Positions 1 through 7,299 are shown, numbered from the stretch's first letter. The stretch is 13,697 nt of DNA from DATKMG01 sp035541995 (GCA_035541995.1 DATKMG010000170.1:1-13697); one strand, 5' to 3'. Program-made: numbers and translations. Notes: generated by a model from the letters alone, not told the origin.

Positions 1-1
1 C

Positions 2-577
2 GTCTTAGCTGAACGGTGGAGTTCGACTAAGATCGTCAACCGCCTCCGAGGCATGGGGATCAGCGTGGTTGAAATCCCCAGTCCTCAGTCCATCCATGAG
101 ATCTATGAGGCCATACAGACGGTCGGGGAGGATATAGGAAAATCTGAGCAAGCGCGGGCAATTGTCGCTGACATGCAGAGAAGGGTTGATATTGTCACCA
201 GGCGGGCAGCCAATCTCAGCCGGCAGCCAAGCATCTATATTGAGATCGATCTCCCTTCCTGGACAGTGGGCCGTGCCAGCTATACTCATCAGGCGGTAAC
301 CCTATGCGGTGCCAGGAACATTTTCGGTGATGTCGAGAAGGCCGCGTTGCTGGTTTCCCGGGAGGCAATCATCCAGCGTAATCCTGAGGTCATTCTTTCC
401 TTCGAAGCGTCGGCTGATCAGATTCGACGGCGTCCCGGCTGGGGAGAAATCAGTGCTGTCCGACACGGCCGGATCATAGACCACTTCGACAGGGACCTCT
501 TCTCACGGGGGAACCAACGGTTAGTTGAAGGGATGGAGAAATTCCAGGTCCGATTCGAAGCCCTGATGAGGGAGTAA
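2..577 (+). CDS. ABC transporter substrate-binding protein, BtuF/FhuD type (3' part)
   Basis: This is the C-terminal 191 residues of a class III periplasmic binding protein for a cobalamin- or Fe-siderophore-like ligand. The reading frame is open from base 2, so the true start lies outside the window and the Met codon at base 53 is internal. Visible features are the second lobe of the fold, including a GISVVEIPSPQSIHEIYEAI segment (the spot where BtuF-type proteins enter the long inter-lobe helix), then SIYIEIDLPSWTVGRASYTH, and near the end the HGRIIDHFDRDLFSRGNQRL stretch typical of the family. The stop is one base before the start of the permease gene, which puts it at the head of a binding protein-permease-ATPase operon. 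The ligand cannot be read from the sequence. Cobalamin, heme and ferric siderophores all use this family, and no cobalamin riboswitch is visible because the upstream DNA is missing. Confidence 0.85.
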   Translation, partial: VLAERWSSTKIVNRLRGMGISVVEIPSPQSIHEIYEAIQTVGEDIGKSEQARAIVADMQRRVDIVTRRAANLSRQPSIYIEIDLPSWTVGRASYTHQAVTLCGARNIFGDVEKAALLVSREAIIQRNPEVILSFEASADQIRRRPGWGEISAVRHGRIIDHFDRDLFSRGNQRLVEGMEKFQVRFEALMRE

Positions 578-578
578 C

Positions 579-1520
579 ATGAGACCGGCACAACGGCTAT
601 TCTGGTTGCTCCTGGCAACCTTGGCAATAGGGGGAATCTCGCTGCTGCTCGGAGCAGTGGGCATTCCAGATTGGAACATTCTGGTCACCGTACGTCTGCC
701 CAGGATAATACTTGGCTTGGTTGTGGGAATGGGGCTGGCAAGTTCGGGGACTGTCTTTCAGGGGATTCTTCGCAACCCGCTGGCAGATCCATTTATTCTG
801 GGGACGACGGGTGCAGCCACTGCCGGTGTGATGCTGGCCAATTTATTCGGGATCCATAATTATTATTTTCTCTACTGCATGGCCCTGGGATTTGCCTTGC
901 TCTCGATCGCCCTTGTATACCGAATAGCTCTAATCGATGGCAAGTCCCCCATCCAGACCCTTGTCTTGGCAGGTGTCATTGTGGGCTTGTTCTTCAATTC
1001 ACTTGTTTTCATCGTATTCTCCGTGTTCTATCGAGAATCCTTTAACGTCCTGTTTTACCTGTTGGGAACTCTGGCCGGAGGGGATTCTGTCCTGATAACA
1101 GTCTCTGGAATTCTTACGATTGCGGGGTTCGGCGTAAGCTGGCTGTTTGCTCGGGAGTTGAATGTTTTGACGCAAGGGGAAGAAGCGGCCCTTCATCTCG
1201 GAGTGGAAGTCGAATCCGTGAAGAGAATCCTCTTCGTGACGGCATCGACCATGGCTGCGGCTTGTGTGGCAGTTGCAGGGATGATTGGATTTGTTGGATT
1301 GATCGTACCCCACATGATGCGAGCAATTATTGGTGCGGACCATCGCTACCTGCTTCCCGCTTCTGCATTGGGCGGAGCTGTTCTCTTGATGGTGACCGAT
1401 GCGATGGCACGAACTTTGGCGCCGCCGACCGAAATTCCCGTGGGTGCATTGACCGCCCTGTTGGGGGCACCCTATTTTATCTATCTGTTGCATACCAGGC
1501 AGCAGGCGGGGGAGTTTTGA
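579..1520 (+). CDS. FecCD/BtuC-family ABC transporter permease
   Basis: This is the membrane-spanning permease of a metal-chelate importer, 313 residues, slightly short for a family that usually runs 320-350. It is almost entirely hydrophobic, with about ten predicted membrane helices. Family landmarks are VRLPRIILGLVVGMGLASSG at about residues 38-57, then FQGILRNPLADPFILG, which carries the conserved RNPLADP loop. The GMIGFVGLIVPHMMR segment at about residues 235-249 contains the coupling-helix region that contacts the ATPase. The end has the usual EIPVGALTALLGAPYF motif. The ATG follows the binding-protein stop by one base and is preceded by GAGGGAG. The 3' end overlaps the TTG start of the ATPase gene, so the three genes are very likely one transcript with coupled translation. 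The substrate is unassigned (cobalamin or an Fe chelate). Confidence 0.92.
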   Translation: MRPAQRLFWLLLATLAIGGISLLLGAVGIPDWNILVTVRLPRIILGLVVGMGLASSGTVFQGILRNPLADPFILGTTGAATAGVMLANLFGIHNYYFLYCMALGFALLSIALVYRIALIDGKSPIQTLVLAGVIVGLFFNSLVFIVFSVFYRESFNVLFYLLGTLAGGDSVLITVSGILTIAGFGVSWLFARELNVLTQGEEAALHLGVEVESVKRILFVTASTMAAACVAVAGMIGFVGLIVPHMMRAIIGADHRYLLPASALGGAVLLMVTDAMARTLAPPTEIPVGALTALLGAPYFIYLLHTRQQAGEF

Positions 1521-2296
1521 TACTTAAGTTGGAAAATGTGAGTTTCGGATACAAGGGGCAGCCCGTCATTCGAGACGTTAACCTCGAAATCCCAGCGGGA
1601 AGCTTCCTCTCCTTGATCGGGCCCAATGGTTCCGGAAAGACTACATTATTGCGTCTCATGAGTCGGGTGCTTGAACCGCAGCAGGGAAGGGTCCTGTTTG
1701 AAGGAAGACCACTGTCTGACATGAACGCGAAGGATATTGCCCGGAATATAGCGGTCATTTCATCCGAGCAATTCTTTGAGTTTCCATACCCGGTATCCGA
1801 AATTGTGGCTATGGGGCGTTATCCCTATTTAGCGAGATTGCACGGTCTCACTCATGAGGACTACCAGTTTGTCGATCGGGCCCTGCTGCTTACTAATCTC
1901 GAAAATCTGCGCCAGCGGCCGATTTCCCATCTCTCGAGCGGGGAAAGACAACGCGTCTTCATCGCCAGGGCGATTGCTCAGCAACCCAAGCTCCTGATGC
2001 TTGATGAGCCCAATGCTCATTTGGACATTCACCACCAGATCGCAATTTTTGAGCTGTTAAGGTCTCTGAACCGGGAGCACGGGATAAGCATAGTTGCCGT
2101 CCTGCATGATTTAACTTCAGCGGCGGCCTATTCTGGAATCACGGTGCTCCTGCATGAAGGGAGTGTGATTAAGGTGGGAAAACCCGGAGAGGTGATTACA
2201 CGAACTCTGATCCGGGAGACCTATGGGGTCGATGTAGACGTTTTTCCCAGTCCGGCAGGGGGATTTCCACTCGTAGCTTTTGCCCCGAAGAAGTGA
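1517..2296 (+). CDS. ABC transporter ATP-binding protein, FecE/BtuD type
   Basis: This is the nucleotide-binding subunit that powers the chelate importer encoded just upstream; it is cytoplasmic and about 259 residues. Motifs in order are Walker A GPNGSGKT at residues 35-42, a Q-loop near SSEQFFEFPYPV, the signature LSSGERQR, Walker B LLMLDEPNAHLD, and the switch histidine in VLHDL. The tail ETYGVDVDVFPSP is typical of FecE/HmuV/BtuD proteins. I place the start at a TTG (1517-1519) because the product then begins as (M)ILKLENVSFGY, the usual N-terminus. That codon overlaps the permease stop in the string TTGA, and a G-rich AGGCGGGGGAG lies just upstream. The same frame stays open back to base 1262, but that stretch lies wholly inside the permease gene and gives no family-like sequence. 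Substrate specificity is unknown. Confidence 0.93.
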   Translation: MILKLENVSFGYKGQPVIRDVNLEIPAGSFLSLIGPNGSGKTTLLRLMSRVLEPQQGRVLFEGRPLSDMNAKDIARNIAVISSEQFFEFPYPVSEIVAMGRYPYLARLHGLTHEDYQFVDRALLLTNLENLRQRPISHLSSGERQRVFIARAIAQQPKLLMLDEPNAHLDIHHQIAIFELLRSLNREHGISIVAVLHDLTSAAAYSGITVLLHEGSVIKVGKPGEVITRTLIRETYGVDVDVFPSPAGGFPLVAFAPKK

Positions 2297-2425
2297 ACCG
2301 CGATCCATGATGAATGGAACGCGCGCTCTTGTGTGCGATCGATCGAGCCTGCTCTGAGGAGAGCGCCCCCAAGCGCCCACTCCAACTGCGCAGACGAAGT
2401 CGAAAAGTCGTCGCAAAGGAGGCTG

Positions 2426-3256
2426 ATGTACAACCTCACCCGTCGTGATGGTCACACTCATACGGAATTCTGCCCGCATGGTTCCCGCGAAGCTACTGAA
2501 GGATTCATCAGACGAGCCATCGAGTTGGAGTTCCTATCTTACAGCCTAACGGAACACCCTCCACTGCCTCCCGGATTCGAGGACCCGGCACCTACGAAGG
2601 ATTGCGGCATCGCAGCAGAAGACCTGGAGGTTTATTTCCAGTTGGCACATCGGCTCAAAAGAAAGTTTGCTGGAGAAATCGAGCTCAAGGCTGGATTGGA
2701 AGTGGACTACATTCCCGGCCATGAAACTTGGACCCGCAATTTGCTCACTCGCTACGGTCTGGACATAGATGATGCCCTGCTGTCCGTCCATTTCCTGGAG
2801 GGGAAAGGGGGGTGGCGGTGTGTTGACCACAGCCCCGACGATTTCCGGGATGGACTAGTGGAAGTCTACGGCAGTGTAGAAGCCGTGCACCGGGCCTACT
2901 GGTTCCAGGTAAAGCAATCTATCCTCGTGGACCTTGGACCGTACAAACCGCTCCGAGTGGGGCATTTGAGCCTCATTCACAAGTTTCAGAGGCGATTTCC
3001 TCTCGAAAACCCCTTTCTGTTCAAGCCTCAGATTGAAGAAATACTGGACCTGATCAAAGCCAATCAAATGGAACTGGACCTGGACGCAGCGGGACTTTTC
3101 AAGCCGGATTGCCTGGAAACCTACCCTCCCGACTGGATTGTCAGGGAAGCCATTCGACGAGGTATCCCGATGGTTTACGGCTCAGACGCGCATAGCGTTA
3201 GGGGGGTCGGGCAGGGTTTTGATCAGGCTCAGTCTATTGTGGATTCCTCTAACTAA
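2426..3256 (+). CDS. hisK: Histidinol-phosphatase, PHP family (HisK/HisJ type)
   Basis: It is predicted to remove phosphate from L-histidinol phosphate to give L-histidinol in histidine synthesis, in the cytoplasm with a di- or trinuclear metal site. The protein has 276 residues, close to the 260-280 usual for the PHP-type enzyme and unlike the HAD-type HisB. Metal-binding landmarks are DGHTHTEFCPHG at residues 8-19, YSLTEHPPLPPGF, the GLEVDYIPGHE strand, LLSVHFL with the conserved His, and YGSDAHSVRGVGQGF near the C-terminus. I use the ATG at 2426 because AAAGGAGG sits at 2415-2422 and the product then starts directly with the PHP core. An in-frame GTG at 2333 would add 31 residues without family character. 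No other his gene is in the window, so the gene is orphaned here. A related PHP phosphoesterase with another substrate is possible. Its stop codon directly abuts that of the converging DUF971 gene. Confidence 0.85.
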   Translation: MYNLTRRDGHTHTEFCPHGSREATEGFIRRAIELEFLSYSLTEHPPLPPGFEDPAPTKDCGIAAEDLEVYFQLAHRLKRKFAGEIELKAGLEVDYIPGHETWTRNLLTRYGLDIDDALLSVHFLEGKGGWRCVDHSPDDFRDGLVEVYGSVEAVHRAYWFQVKQSILVDLGPYKPLRVGHLSLIHKFQRRFPLENPFLFKPQIEEILDLIKANQMELDLDAAGLFKPDCLETYPPDWIVREAIRRGIPMVYGSDAHSVRGVGQGFDQAQSIVDSSN

Positions 3257-3589
3257 CTAGCCAAGCCGTTTACTTTGGCATTCGTCGCAAGGGCAGATTT
3301 CTCGGAGATAGGCAAATGGGTAGATACCTGAGGAGTGGCCATCGTTCCAATGGAATTGAATAGCATAATGCCCAATCTGCTCAGCGCTCGTCGCCTTGAT
3401 CGGCCCTTTGCCATAGATAGGGAGAGGATCCGGTTCAGTTTTCACTTCCGGCGGATGATCACGGCAGGCCGCGCAGGGGCATTGTGTCCGCAAGAGGGCA
3501 TGAGGATATGACGCCTGATGACCATCGTTCCACTGAATTTCGATCCCCTTCGGAGCCGAAAGCTTAATCGACTTGGGGGCAAGAGCCAT
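3257..3589 (-). CDS. DUF971 domain protein (GBBH-like N-terminal domain), cysteine-rich
   Basis: This small protein of 110 residues is made up almost wholly of a DUF971 domain, the domain found at the N-terminus of gamma-butyrobetaine hydroxylase and at the C-terminus of plant HCF101. Two similar halves are visible. Each has a WNDGH strand followed by a cysteine cluster, LRTQCPCAACRD in the first half and LREICPCDECQS in the second, giving six cysteines suited to binding zinc or an Fe-S cluster. The gene starts 8 bases after the mrp stop, and the mrp stop region (GAGGAGTAG) also supplies the ribosome-binding sequence, so the two are almost certainly co-transcribed and translationally coupled. 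Family knowledge (the HCF101 fusion of DUF59, P-loop and DUF971) suggests that it works with Mrp in Fe-S protein maturation; that role is inferred. No catalytic residues are recognisable. Confidence 0.85.
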   Translation of the reverse strand: MALAPKSIKLSAPKGIEIQWNDGHQASYPHALLRTQCPCAACRDHPPEVKTEPDPLPIYGKGPIKATSAEQIGHYAIQFHWNDGHSSGIYPFAYLREICPCDECQSKRLG

Positions 3590-3597
3590 ATTGGGAA

Positions 3598-4692
3598 CTA
3601 CTCCTCGATGGAAATCAACGGGACAGCCTGGGCATTATTGAGGCTGACCTGGGTGGCCACGGCCCGGGCCAGATCCGTGAAGGCCCGACTGATTGGACTC
3701 TCACCGTCTTCCAGTGCCAGTGGTTGACCGTCGTCACTACGCGTTCGAATCAGCGTGCTCAGGGGGATTTCGCCCAGGAAGGGATAGCCTCCTTTCTCAC
3801 ACGCCTTTCGAGCCCCTCCGTGCCCGAAAATGTCATCTCGGTTTCCGCAGCGGGGGCACGCGTAGTAGCTCATGTTTTCGGCAATTCCGAGTATCGGCGT
3901 ATTGAGTCGCTTAAACATGGCGATGGCTTTTGAAGCCACTTCTAGTGCAAGATCCTGAGGGGTAGACACGACCACGGCTCCGGTTAACGGGATAGTCTGG
4001 CACAGACTGAGCTGAATATCCCCCGTACCCGGCGGTAGATCGATCACCAGGTAATCCAGTTCTCCCCAATCAACGTCGCCCAGGAATTGTTGGACCATCT
4101 TATGCAGCATAGGACCGCGCCAAATGACGGCTTCATCTTTCGGGAGGAAGTAGCCCATAGAGATCAATTTGATGCCGCGGATCTCCGGAGGAAGGATCTT
4201 CGCTGTACCTGCACTTGGAGGGTCGAAGGCACCCATGAGGATCGGAATGCTGGGTCCGTATACATCGGCGTCCATCAGCCCCACGCGAGCGCCGTACTTG
4301 GTCAGGGCGACGGCCAGATTAACGGCGACGGTGGATTTACCCACTCCCCCTTTGCCGCTGGCCACCGCAATGGTGTTGCGGACAGTAGGGATGAGATGAT
4401 TGGTCTCTGTCCCCGCCCGCGCGTTGATGCTGAAGGCTAGGGAAATCAGGACGTCAGTCACCCCGGGGACCTCTCTCAATGTCTCCTCAGCTTGAAGTTG
4501 GACCTGCCGCTTGGAGGGAAACAACGGCATATTGAATTCGATGGTAGAACTCACCCTTCCTCCGTCGAGTTTCAGATCCTTGATAAATCCGAGGCTCACG
4601 ATGTCTTGATTTAAGTCCGGATCCTGGACCTTTTGCAGAGCCGCAAGTACAGCTCCTTCGTCGAGTTCCCGATCTTTCTTGAACAGTCCCAT
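3598..4692 (-). CDS. mrp: Mrp/NBP35/ApbC-family iron-sulfur cluster carrier ATPase
   Basis: This is a cytoplasmic P-loop ATPase of 364 residues that carries and transfers [4Fe-4S] clusters to apoproteins. Domain order: a DUF59 (MIP18-like) domain at about residues 12-90 (VQDPDLNQDIVSLGFIKDL), then the Mrp domain with the deviant Walker A GKGGVGKS at 113-120, DADVYGPSIP at 141-150, DLPPGTGD at 218-225, and a paired-cysteine motif CPRCG at 279-283 that binds the bridging cluster in dimers. The start has a good ribosome site, AGGAAGGAAA, just before the ATG. It is the first gene of a two-gene operon with DUF971 and is transcribed away from proC across an 85-bp spacer. The DUF59 segment lacks the cysteine-proline pair seen in SufT-like proteins (it reads MPLFPSKRQ). 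This fits Mrp proteins that rely on the C-terminal cysteines alone. Confidence 0.95.
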   Translation of the reverse strand: MGLFKKDRELDEGAVLAALQKVQDPDLNQDIVSLGFIKDLKLDGGRVSSTIEFNMPLFPSKRQVQLQAEETLREVPGVTDVLISLAFSINARAGTETNHLIPTVRNTIAVASGKGGVGKSTVAVNLAVALTKYGARVGLMDADVYGPSIPILMGAFDPPSAGTAKILPPEIRGIKLISMGYFLPKDEAVIWRGPMLHKMVQQFLGDVDWGELDYLVIDLPPGTGDIQLSLCQTIPLTGAVVVSTPQDLALEVASKAIAMFKRLNTPILGIAENMSYYACPRCGNRDDIFGHGGARKACEKGGYPFLGEIPLSTLIRTRSDDGQPLALEDGESPISRAFTDLARAVATQVSLNNAQAVPLISIEE

Positions 4693-4777
4693 TCTTTCCT
4701 TCCTAAAAAACAGGATACAATGCAGTCCCAGTCATTCTAACATCAAAGAGAGGGACTCAATAGGAACGGAGTAAACT

Positions 4778-5593
4778 ATGACCAAACCAAGAAAACTGGC
4801 AGTGCTGGGTGCCGGCAAGATGGGCGAGACGCTAGTCGCAGGAATCTTGGATGCCGCAGCGTTTCCTCGGGACCGCATAATCGCGACGGACAAGCACGAC
4901 GAACGAGTGGAATTAATGCAGGAGAAGTACAGGGTCGCTGCCACCAATGACAATCGCAAAGCGGTTCGAGAAGCCGATCTGCTTTTGATGGCAGTGAAAC
5001 CCCAGGTGGTGCAGGAATTGCTCGAGGAGATTCGGGGCGAAGTCCGTCACGAGCAGTTGGTCATCTCTATCGTAGCTTCAGTGACGACAGTTTATATCGA
5101 GAGAATTCTGGGAGCAAAGATCCCGGTGGTCCGCGCCATGCCAAACACGCCGTGCCTGATCCGGGCGGGCATGACAGCCCTCTGCAAGGGGACCTATGCG
5201 GAAGACCAGAATTTAAGGGAAGCTGAGCGGATCTTTTCCTCAGTAGGACGAACCGTGATTCTTGATGAACGATACATGAATGCAGTGACTGGGCTAAGTG
5301 CCAGCGGCCCCGCCTTTATTTACATCATCCTGGAATCTTTTGCCGAAGCAGGTGTGAAAGTCGGGTTGCCCAGGTCGGTAGCCACCGAACTGGCGGCACA
5401 AATGACCTTAGGGGCCGCCAAAATGGTGTTGGATACAAAGGAGCATCCGGCCCTTTTGAAGGACAATGTGACGACTCCGGCTGGCTGCACCATAGACGGT
5501 ATTCTGGAGCTGGAAGAGGGGAAATTGCGGGTCACCCTGATCAAGGCTGTTGTCAAGGCTGCCCAGCGAGCATCGGAGCTTGTGGAATCTTAA
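4778..5593 (+). CDS. proC: Pyrroline-5-carboxylate reductase
   Basis: It catalyses the last step of proline synthesis, NAD(P)H-dependent reduction of 1-pyrroline-5-carboxylate to L-proline, in the cytoplasm. The 271 residues match the family length. The Rossmann nucleotide motif GAGKMG is at residues 11-16. The linker motif RAMPNTPCLIRAGMTAL follows, and the dimerisation domain carries the ProC signature around GLSASGPAFIYIILESFAEA, LAAQMTLGAAKMVL and TTPAGCTIDGILELE. The ATG is preceded by GGAG at 4768-4771 with a 6-base spacer. The gene diverges from mrp and stands alone: no other proline gene is nearby and the next feature downstream is an inverted repeat. Nothing is odd in the sequence. 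Confidence 0.97.
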   Translation: MTKPRKLAVLGAGKMGETLVAGILDAAAFPRDRIIATDKHDERVELMQEKYRVAATNDNRKAVREADLLLMAVKPQVVQELLEEIRGEVRHEQLVISIVASVTTVYIERILGAKIPVVRAMPNTPCLIRAGMTALCKGTYAEDQNLREAERIFSSVGRTVILDERYMNAVTGLSASGPAFIYIILESFAEAGVKVGLPRSVATELAAQMTLGAAKMVLDTKEHPALLKDNVTTPAGCTIDGILELEEGKLRVTLIKAVVKAAQRASELVES

Positions 5594-5604
5594 GCTCTAA
5601 TTTT

Positions 5605-5782
5605 CACCACAAAGACAATAAGACACCAAGGCAAACTTGACAAACCAGATTTAACACGCCTTATCCGTATTCCCACTCCCGTCTTTCTCTTCCCGAGTGG
5701 TTGACCAACCCGAGGTCATATCGCAGTTCCTGGCAGGCGAGGACCCTGGACCTATTCTTTGTGCCTTGGTGTCTTTGTGGTG
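5605..5782. repeat. Long imperfect inverted repeat with CACAAAGACACCAAGG-type arms
   Basis: The arms are 5605-5633 and 5762-5782. The right arm, read in reverse complement, is CACCACAAAGACACCAAGGCA. The left arm has the same 21 bases interrupted after CACCACAAAGACA by an extra 8 bases (ATAAGACA), which themselves echo the neighbouring AAGACA. The arms are separated by 128 bases that contain one smaller stem (CCACTC/GAGTGG, around 5670-5702). The element fills the gap between the 3' ends of proC and the sulfur-carrier gene. The arm motif resembles dispersed intergenic repeats I have seen in environmental bacterial genomes. It could be a small non-autonomous mobile element or a structured transcript end. 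A simple terminator is unlikely given the long loop and the absence of a T-run. Confidence 0.7.
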
Positions 5783-5802
5783 AGTAATCTTCGCTAGACT
5801 TA

Positions 5803-6078
5803 TTACCCGCCGGCGATCGCAGGAATTATAGAAATCTCATCGGATTCCTTAATTGGAGTTTCCAGATTTTGCAGGAACCGGATGTCCTCTTCATTTACGA
5901 AGATGTTAACGAAACGCCTGACCCGGCCATTGGCTTCACAAATCCGGTCCTTGACTCCAGGATGGTGGTGCTCAATATCTTCAATAATCTCCAGGACCGA
6001 TTTCCCGTTGGCGCTCACGACTTCCTGCCCGTTGGTCAAAGACCGCAGCTGAACGGGAATTCGAACTTGAATTGGCAT
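5803..6078 (-). CDS. ThiS/MoaD-family ubiquitin-like sulfur carrier protein (MetO/CysO-like)
   Basis: This small beta-grasp sulfur carrier of 91 residues ends in SIIPAIAGG. The exposed Gly-Gly tail is the part that is adenylated and converted to a thiocarboxylate, and no protease trimming is needed. The body has MPIQVRIPVQLRSLTNGQ, VLEIIEDIEHHHPGV and RRFVNIFVNEEDIRFLQ. From memory these fit the MoaD/ThiS-like proteins sitting beside the ThrC homologue in actinobacteria better than true MoaD or ThiS. A strong GGGAGGT precedes the ATG. It lies 47 bp after asd on the same strand, probably in one transcript, and in the same cluster as an E1 enzyme and a cysteine desulfurase. I infer that it donates sulfur for homocysteine synthesis. 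Thiamine, molybdopterin or cysteine synthesis are alternatives, but no other genes of those pathways are present. Confidence 0.88.
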   Translation of the reverse strand: MPIQVRIPVQLRSLTNGQEVVSANGKSVLEIIEDIEHHHPGVKDRICEANGRVRRFVNIFVNEEDIRFLQNLETPIKESDEISIIPAIAGG

Positions 6079-6125
6079 AAGACCTCCCTGAAACCCTAGG
6101 TGACAGGTGCCGTTGTCCGCGCCGC

Positions 6126-7217
6126 CTAACAGGCCTGGCCTACGGGTTGGCCCTGCGTTCTCTTACTCAATAATTGCTTCGCGACTAGCAATTCAGCATT
6201 CAGAATCGCAGCTCCGGCAGCGCCACGAATCGTATTGTGCCCAAGTACATTGAATTTGTAATCGAAATTAGGGCATGGACGAATCCGTCCCACGACAGTG
6301 GCCATTCCCCGCTCGACATCCCGGTCCATGCGGGGTTGCGGCCTGTCGCGACCATCCACGATTACGACAGGTCGGGCCGGGGCACTGGGGAGCTTCAACT
6401 TCTGGGGAAGCGAGCGGTAACTGTTCAGGGCCTCGATCAGGGCTTCCTGAGAAGGTCGCCGGCGCAAGCTGACTGAGACTGCCTCGAGGTGTCCGTCCAA
6501 GACGTGGACACGATGACACTGGGCACTGACCGTGAAATCAGCCAAGTGGACCTTTCCGTTCTGAAATCTTCCCAGGATTTTTCTGGGTTCAAGCTCGACT
6601 TTTTCTTCCTCTCCGTCGATGTAAGGGATGACGTTGTCGATAATGTCGAGGCTGGCCACTCCGGGGTACCCGGCGCCAGACAAGGCTTGCATCGACACGA
6701 CATGGACTCTTTCCAGTCCGAATTCTTCGTGCAACGGAGCCAGCGCCAGGATCATGGCCATGACGGTACAGTTGGGATTAGTAACAATGTATCCGCCGTC
6801 GTAGTTCTGGTTCCTCCTTTGCAGCGGCACGAGGTCGAGGTGGGCGTGGTTGATTTCAGGGACCAACAACGGCACATCTTCGTCCATTCGATGGTTCTTG
6901 GAATTACTGACCACTGGATAGCCGGCTTTCGCAAAGTCCCTCTCAATTTCGCCCGCAATATTGGAGGGCAGACCTGAGAATACGAAATCGCAATCCAAGG
7001 GCGGGGCACACTCTTTAACCACAAGGGCACGAGCATATTCCGGAATTTGCCCGGAGATCTTCCAGGTACAAGCCTGCTCATAGCGCTTGCCCTCGGACCG
7101 ATCTGAGGCAGCCAGATCGCCGACTTCAATCCACGGGTGATTCTCCAGGAGTTGAACGAAACGCTGCCCCACGGTGCCCGTGGCACCCAGGATACCTGCT
7201 TTGAGTTTCCCTTTCAT
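6126..7217 (-). CDS. asd: Aspartate-semialdehyde dehydrogenase, archaeal/fungal type
   Basis: It reduces L-aspartyl-4-phosphate to L-aspartate 4-semialdehyde with NADPH, the branch point to lysine, threonine and methionine. With the chosen start it has 363 residues. The N-terminal nucleotide motif is GATGTVG at residues 11-17. SNSKNHRM is near 104-111. The catalytic cysteine is in TNPNCTVMAM (Cys150). The substrate-binding and catalytic-base region is SAQCHRVHVLDGH, about 231-243. These motifs mark the class shared by archaea, yeast and some bacteria, not the E. coli or Gram-positive forms. I choose the ATG at 7217-7215 (MKGKLKAGILGATG) with AGAGGG upstream. An in-frame ATG at 7262 would add 15 residues and lies inside a palindromic repeat, so I doubt it. 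Its position between the cysteine desulfurase and the sulfur carrier ties it to supply of homoserine-derived carbon for methionine. Confidence 0.94.
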   Translation of the reverse strand: MKGKLKAGILGATGTVGQRFVQLLENHPWIEVGDLAASDRSEGKRYEQACTWKISGQIPEYARALVVKECAPPLDCDFVFSGLPSNIAGEIERDFAKAGYPVVSNSKNHRMDEDVPLLVPEINHAHLDLVPLQRRNQNYDGGYIVTNPNCTVMAMILALAPLHEEFGLERVHVVSMQALSGAGYPGVASLDIIDNVIPYIDGEEEKVELEPRKILGRFQNGKVHLADFTVSAQCHRVHVLDGHLEAVSVSLRRRPSQEALIEALNSYRSLPQKLKLPSAPARPVVIVDGRDRPQPRMDRDVERGMATVVGRIRPCPNFDYKFNVLGHNTIRGAAGAAILNAELLVAKQLLSKRTQGQPVGQAC

Positions 7218-7254
7218 CTTATAACGGCCCTCTTTCTTGAAAATACCTGGGAGC

Positions 7255-7272
7255 GCAGGCATCCTTGCCTGC
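7255..7272. repeat. REP-like palindrome GCAGGCA-TCCT-TGCCTGC
   Basis: This is a perfect 7-bp stem with a 4-base loop, preceded on the plus strand by GGGAGC and followed by five T. It lies 38 bp upstream of the asd start. On the plus strand it looks like a weak intrinsic terminator, but no plus-strand gene precedes it. Motifs of the kind 'GCGCAGGCATCCTTGCCTGC' recur between genes in some environmental genomes, so I read it as a REP-like dispersed repeat. Only one copy is in this window, so the repeat status rests on recollection. Confidence 0.45.
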
Positions 7273-7299
7273 TTTTTGGACGATTGCTCCCCGCGTACG

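Noticed and set aside
999..1493. 164-codon minus-strand open frame opposite the permease
   Set aside because: Composition is unusual (many His, Ser, Gln, Cys), as expected from the complement of a hydrophobic membrane protein. The plus-strand permease is unambiguous.
1262..1516. Longer N-terminus for the ATPase gene, with the frame open from 1262
   Set aside because: The added 85 residues overlap the permease gene and are rich in Cys/Trp/Gly without family similarity. The overlapping TTG at 1517 gives the expected ABC N-terminus.
2333..2425. GTG start extending the histidinol-phosphatase by 31 residues
   Set aside because: No ribosome site and no PHP-like sequence. The ATG at 2426 has AAAGGAGG just upstream. 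A small GCTCT/AGAGC stem at 2351-2364 is too weak to call.
5605..5782. Bidirectional terminator between proC and the carrier gene
   Set aside because: The arms are 128 bases apart and no T-run follows either arm.
5803..6078. Carrier as true molybdopterin MoaD or thiamine ThiS
   Set aside because: No moa, mog, moe A-type or thi genes are nearby. The neighbours and SAM control point to amino-acid sulfur metabolism. Not fully excluded.
6489..6977. 162-codon plus-strand open frame opposite asd
   Set aside because: It is the complement of a well-supported asd, with no ribosome site and no recognisable protein family.
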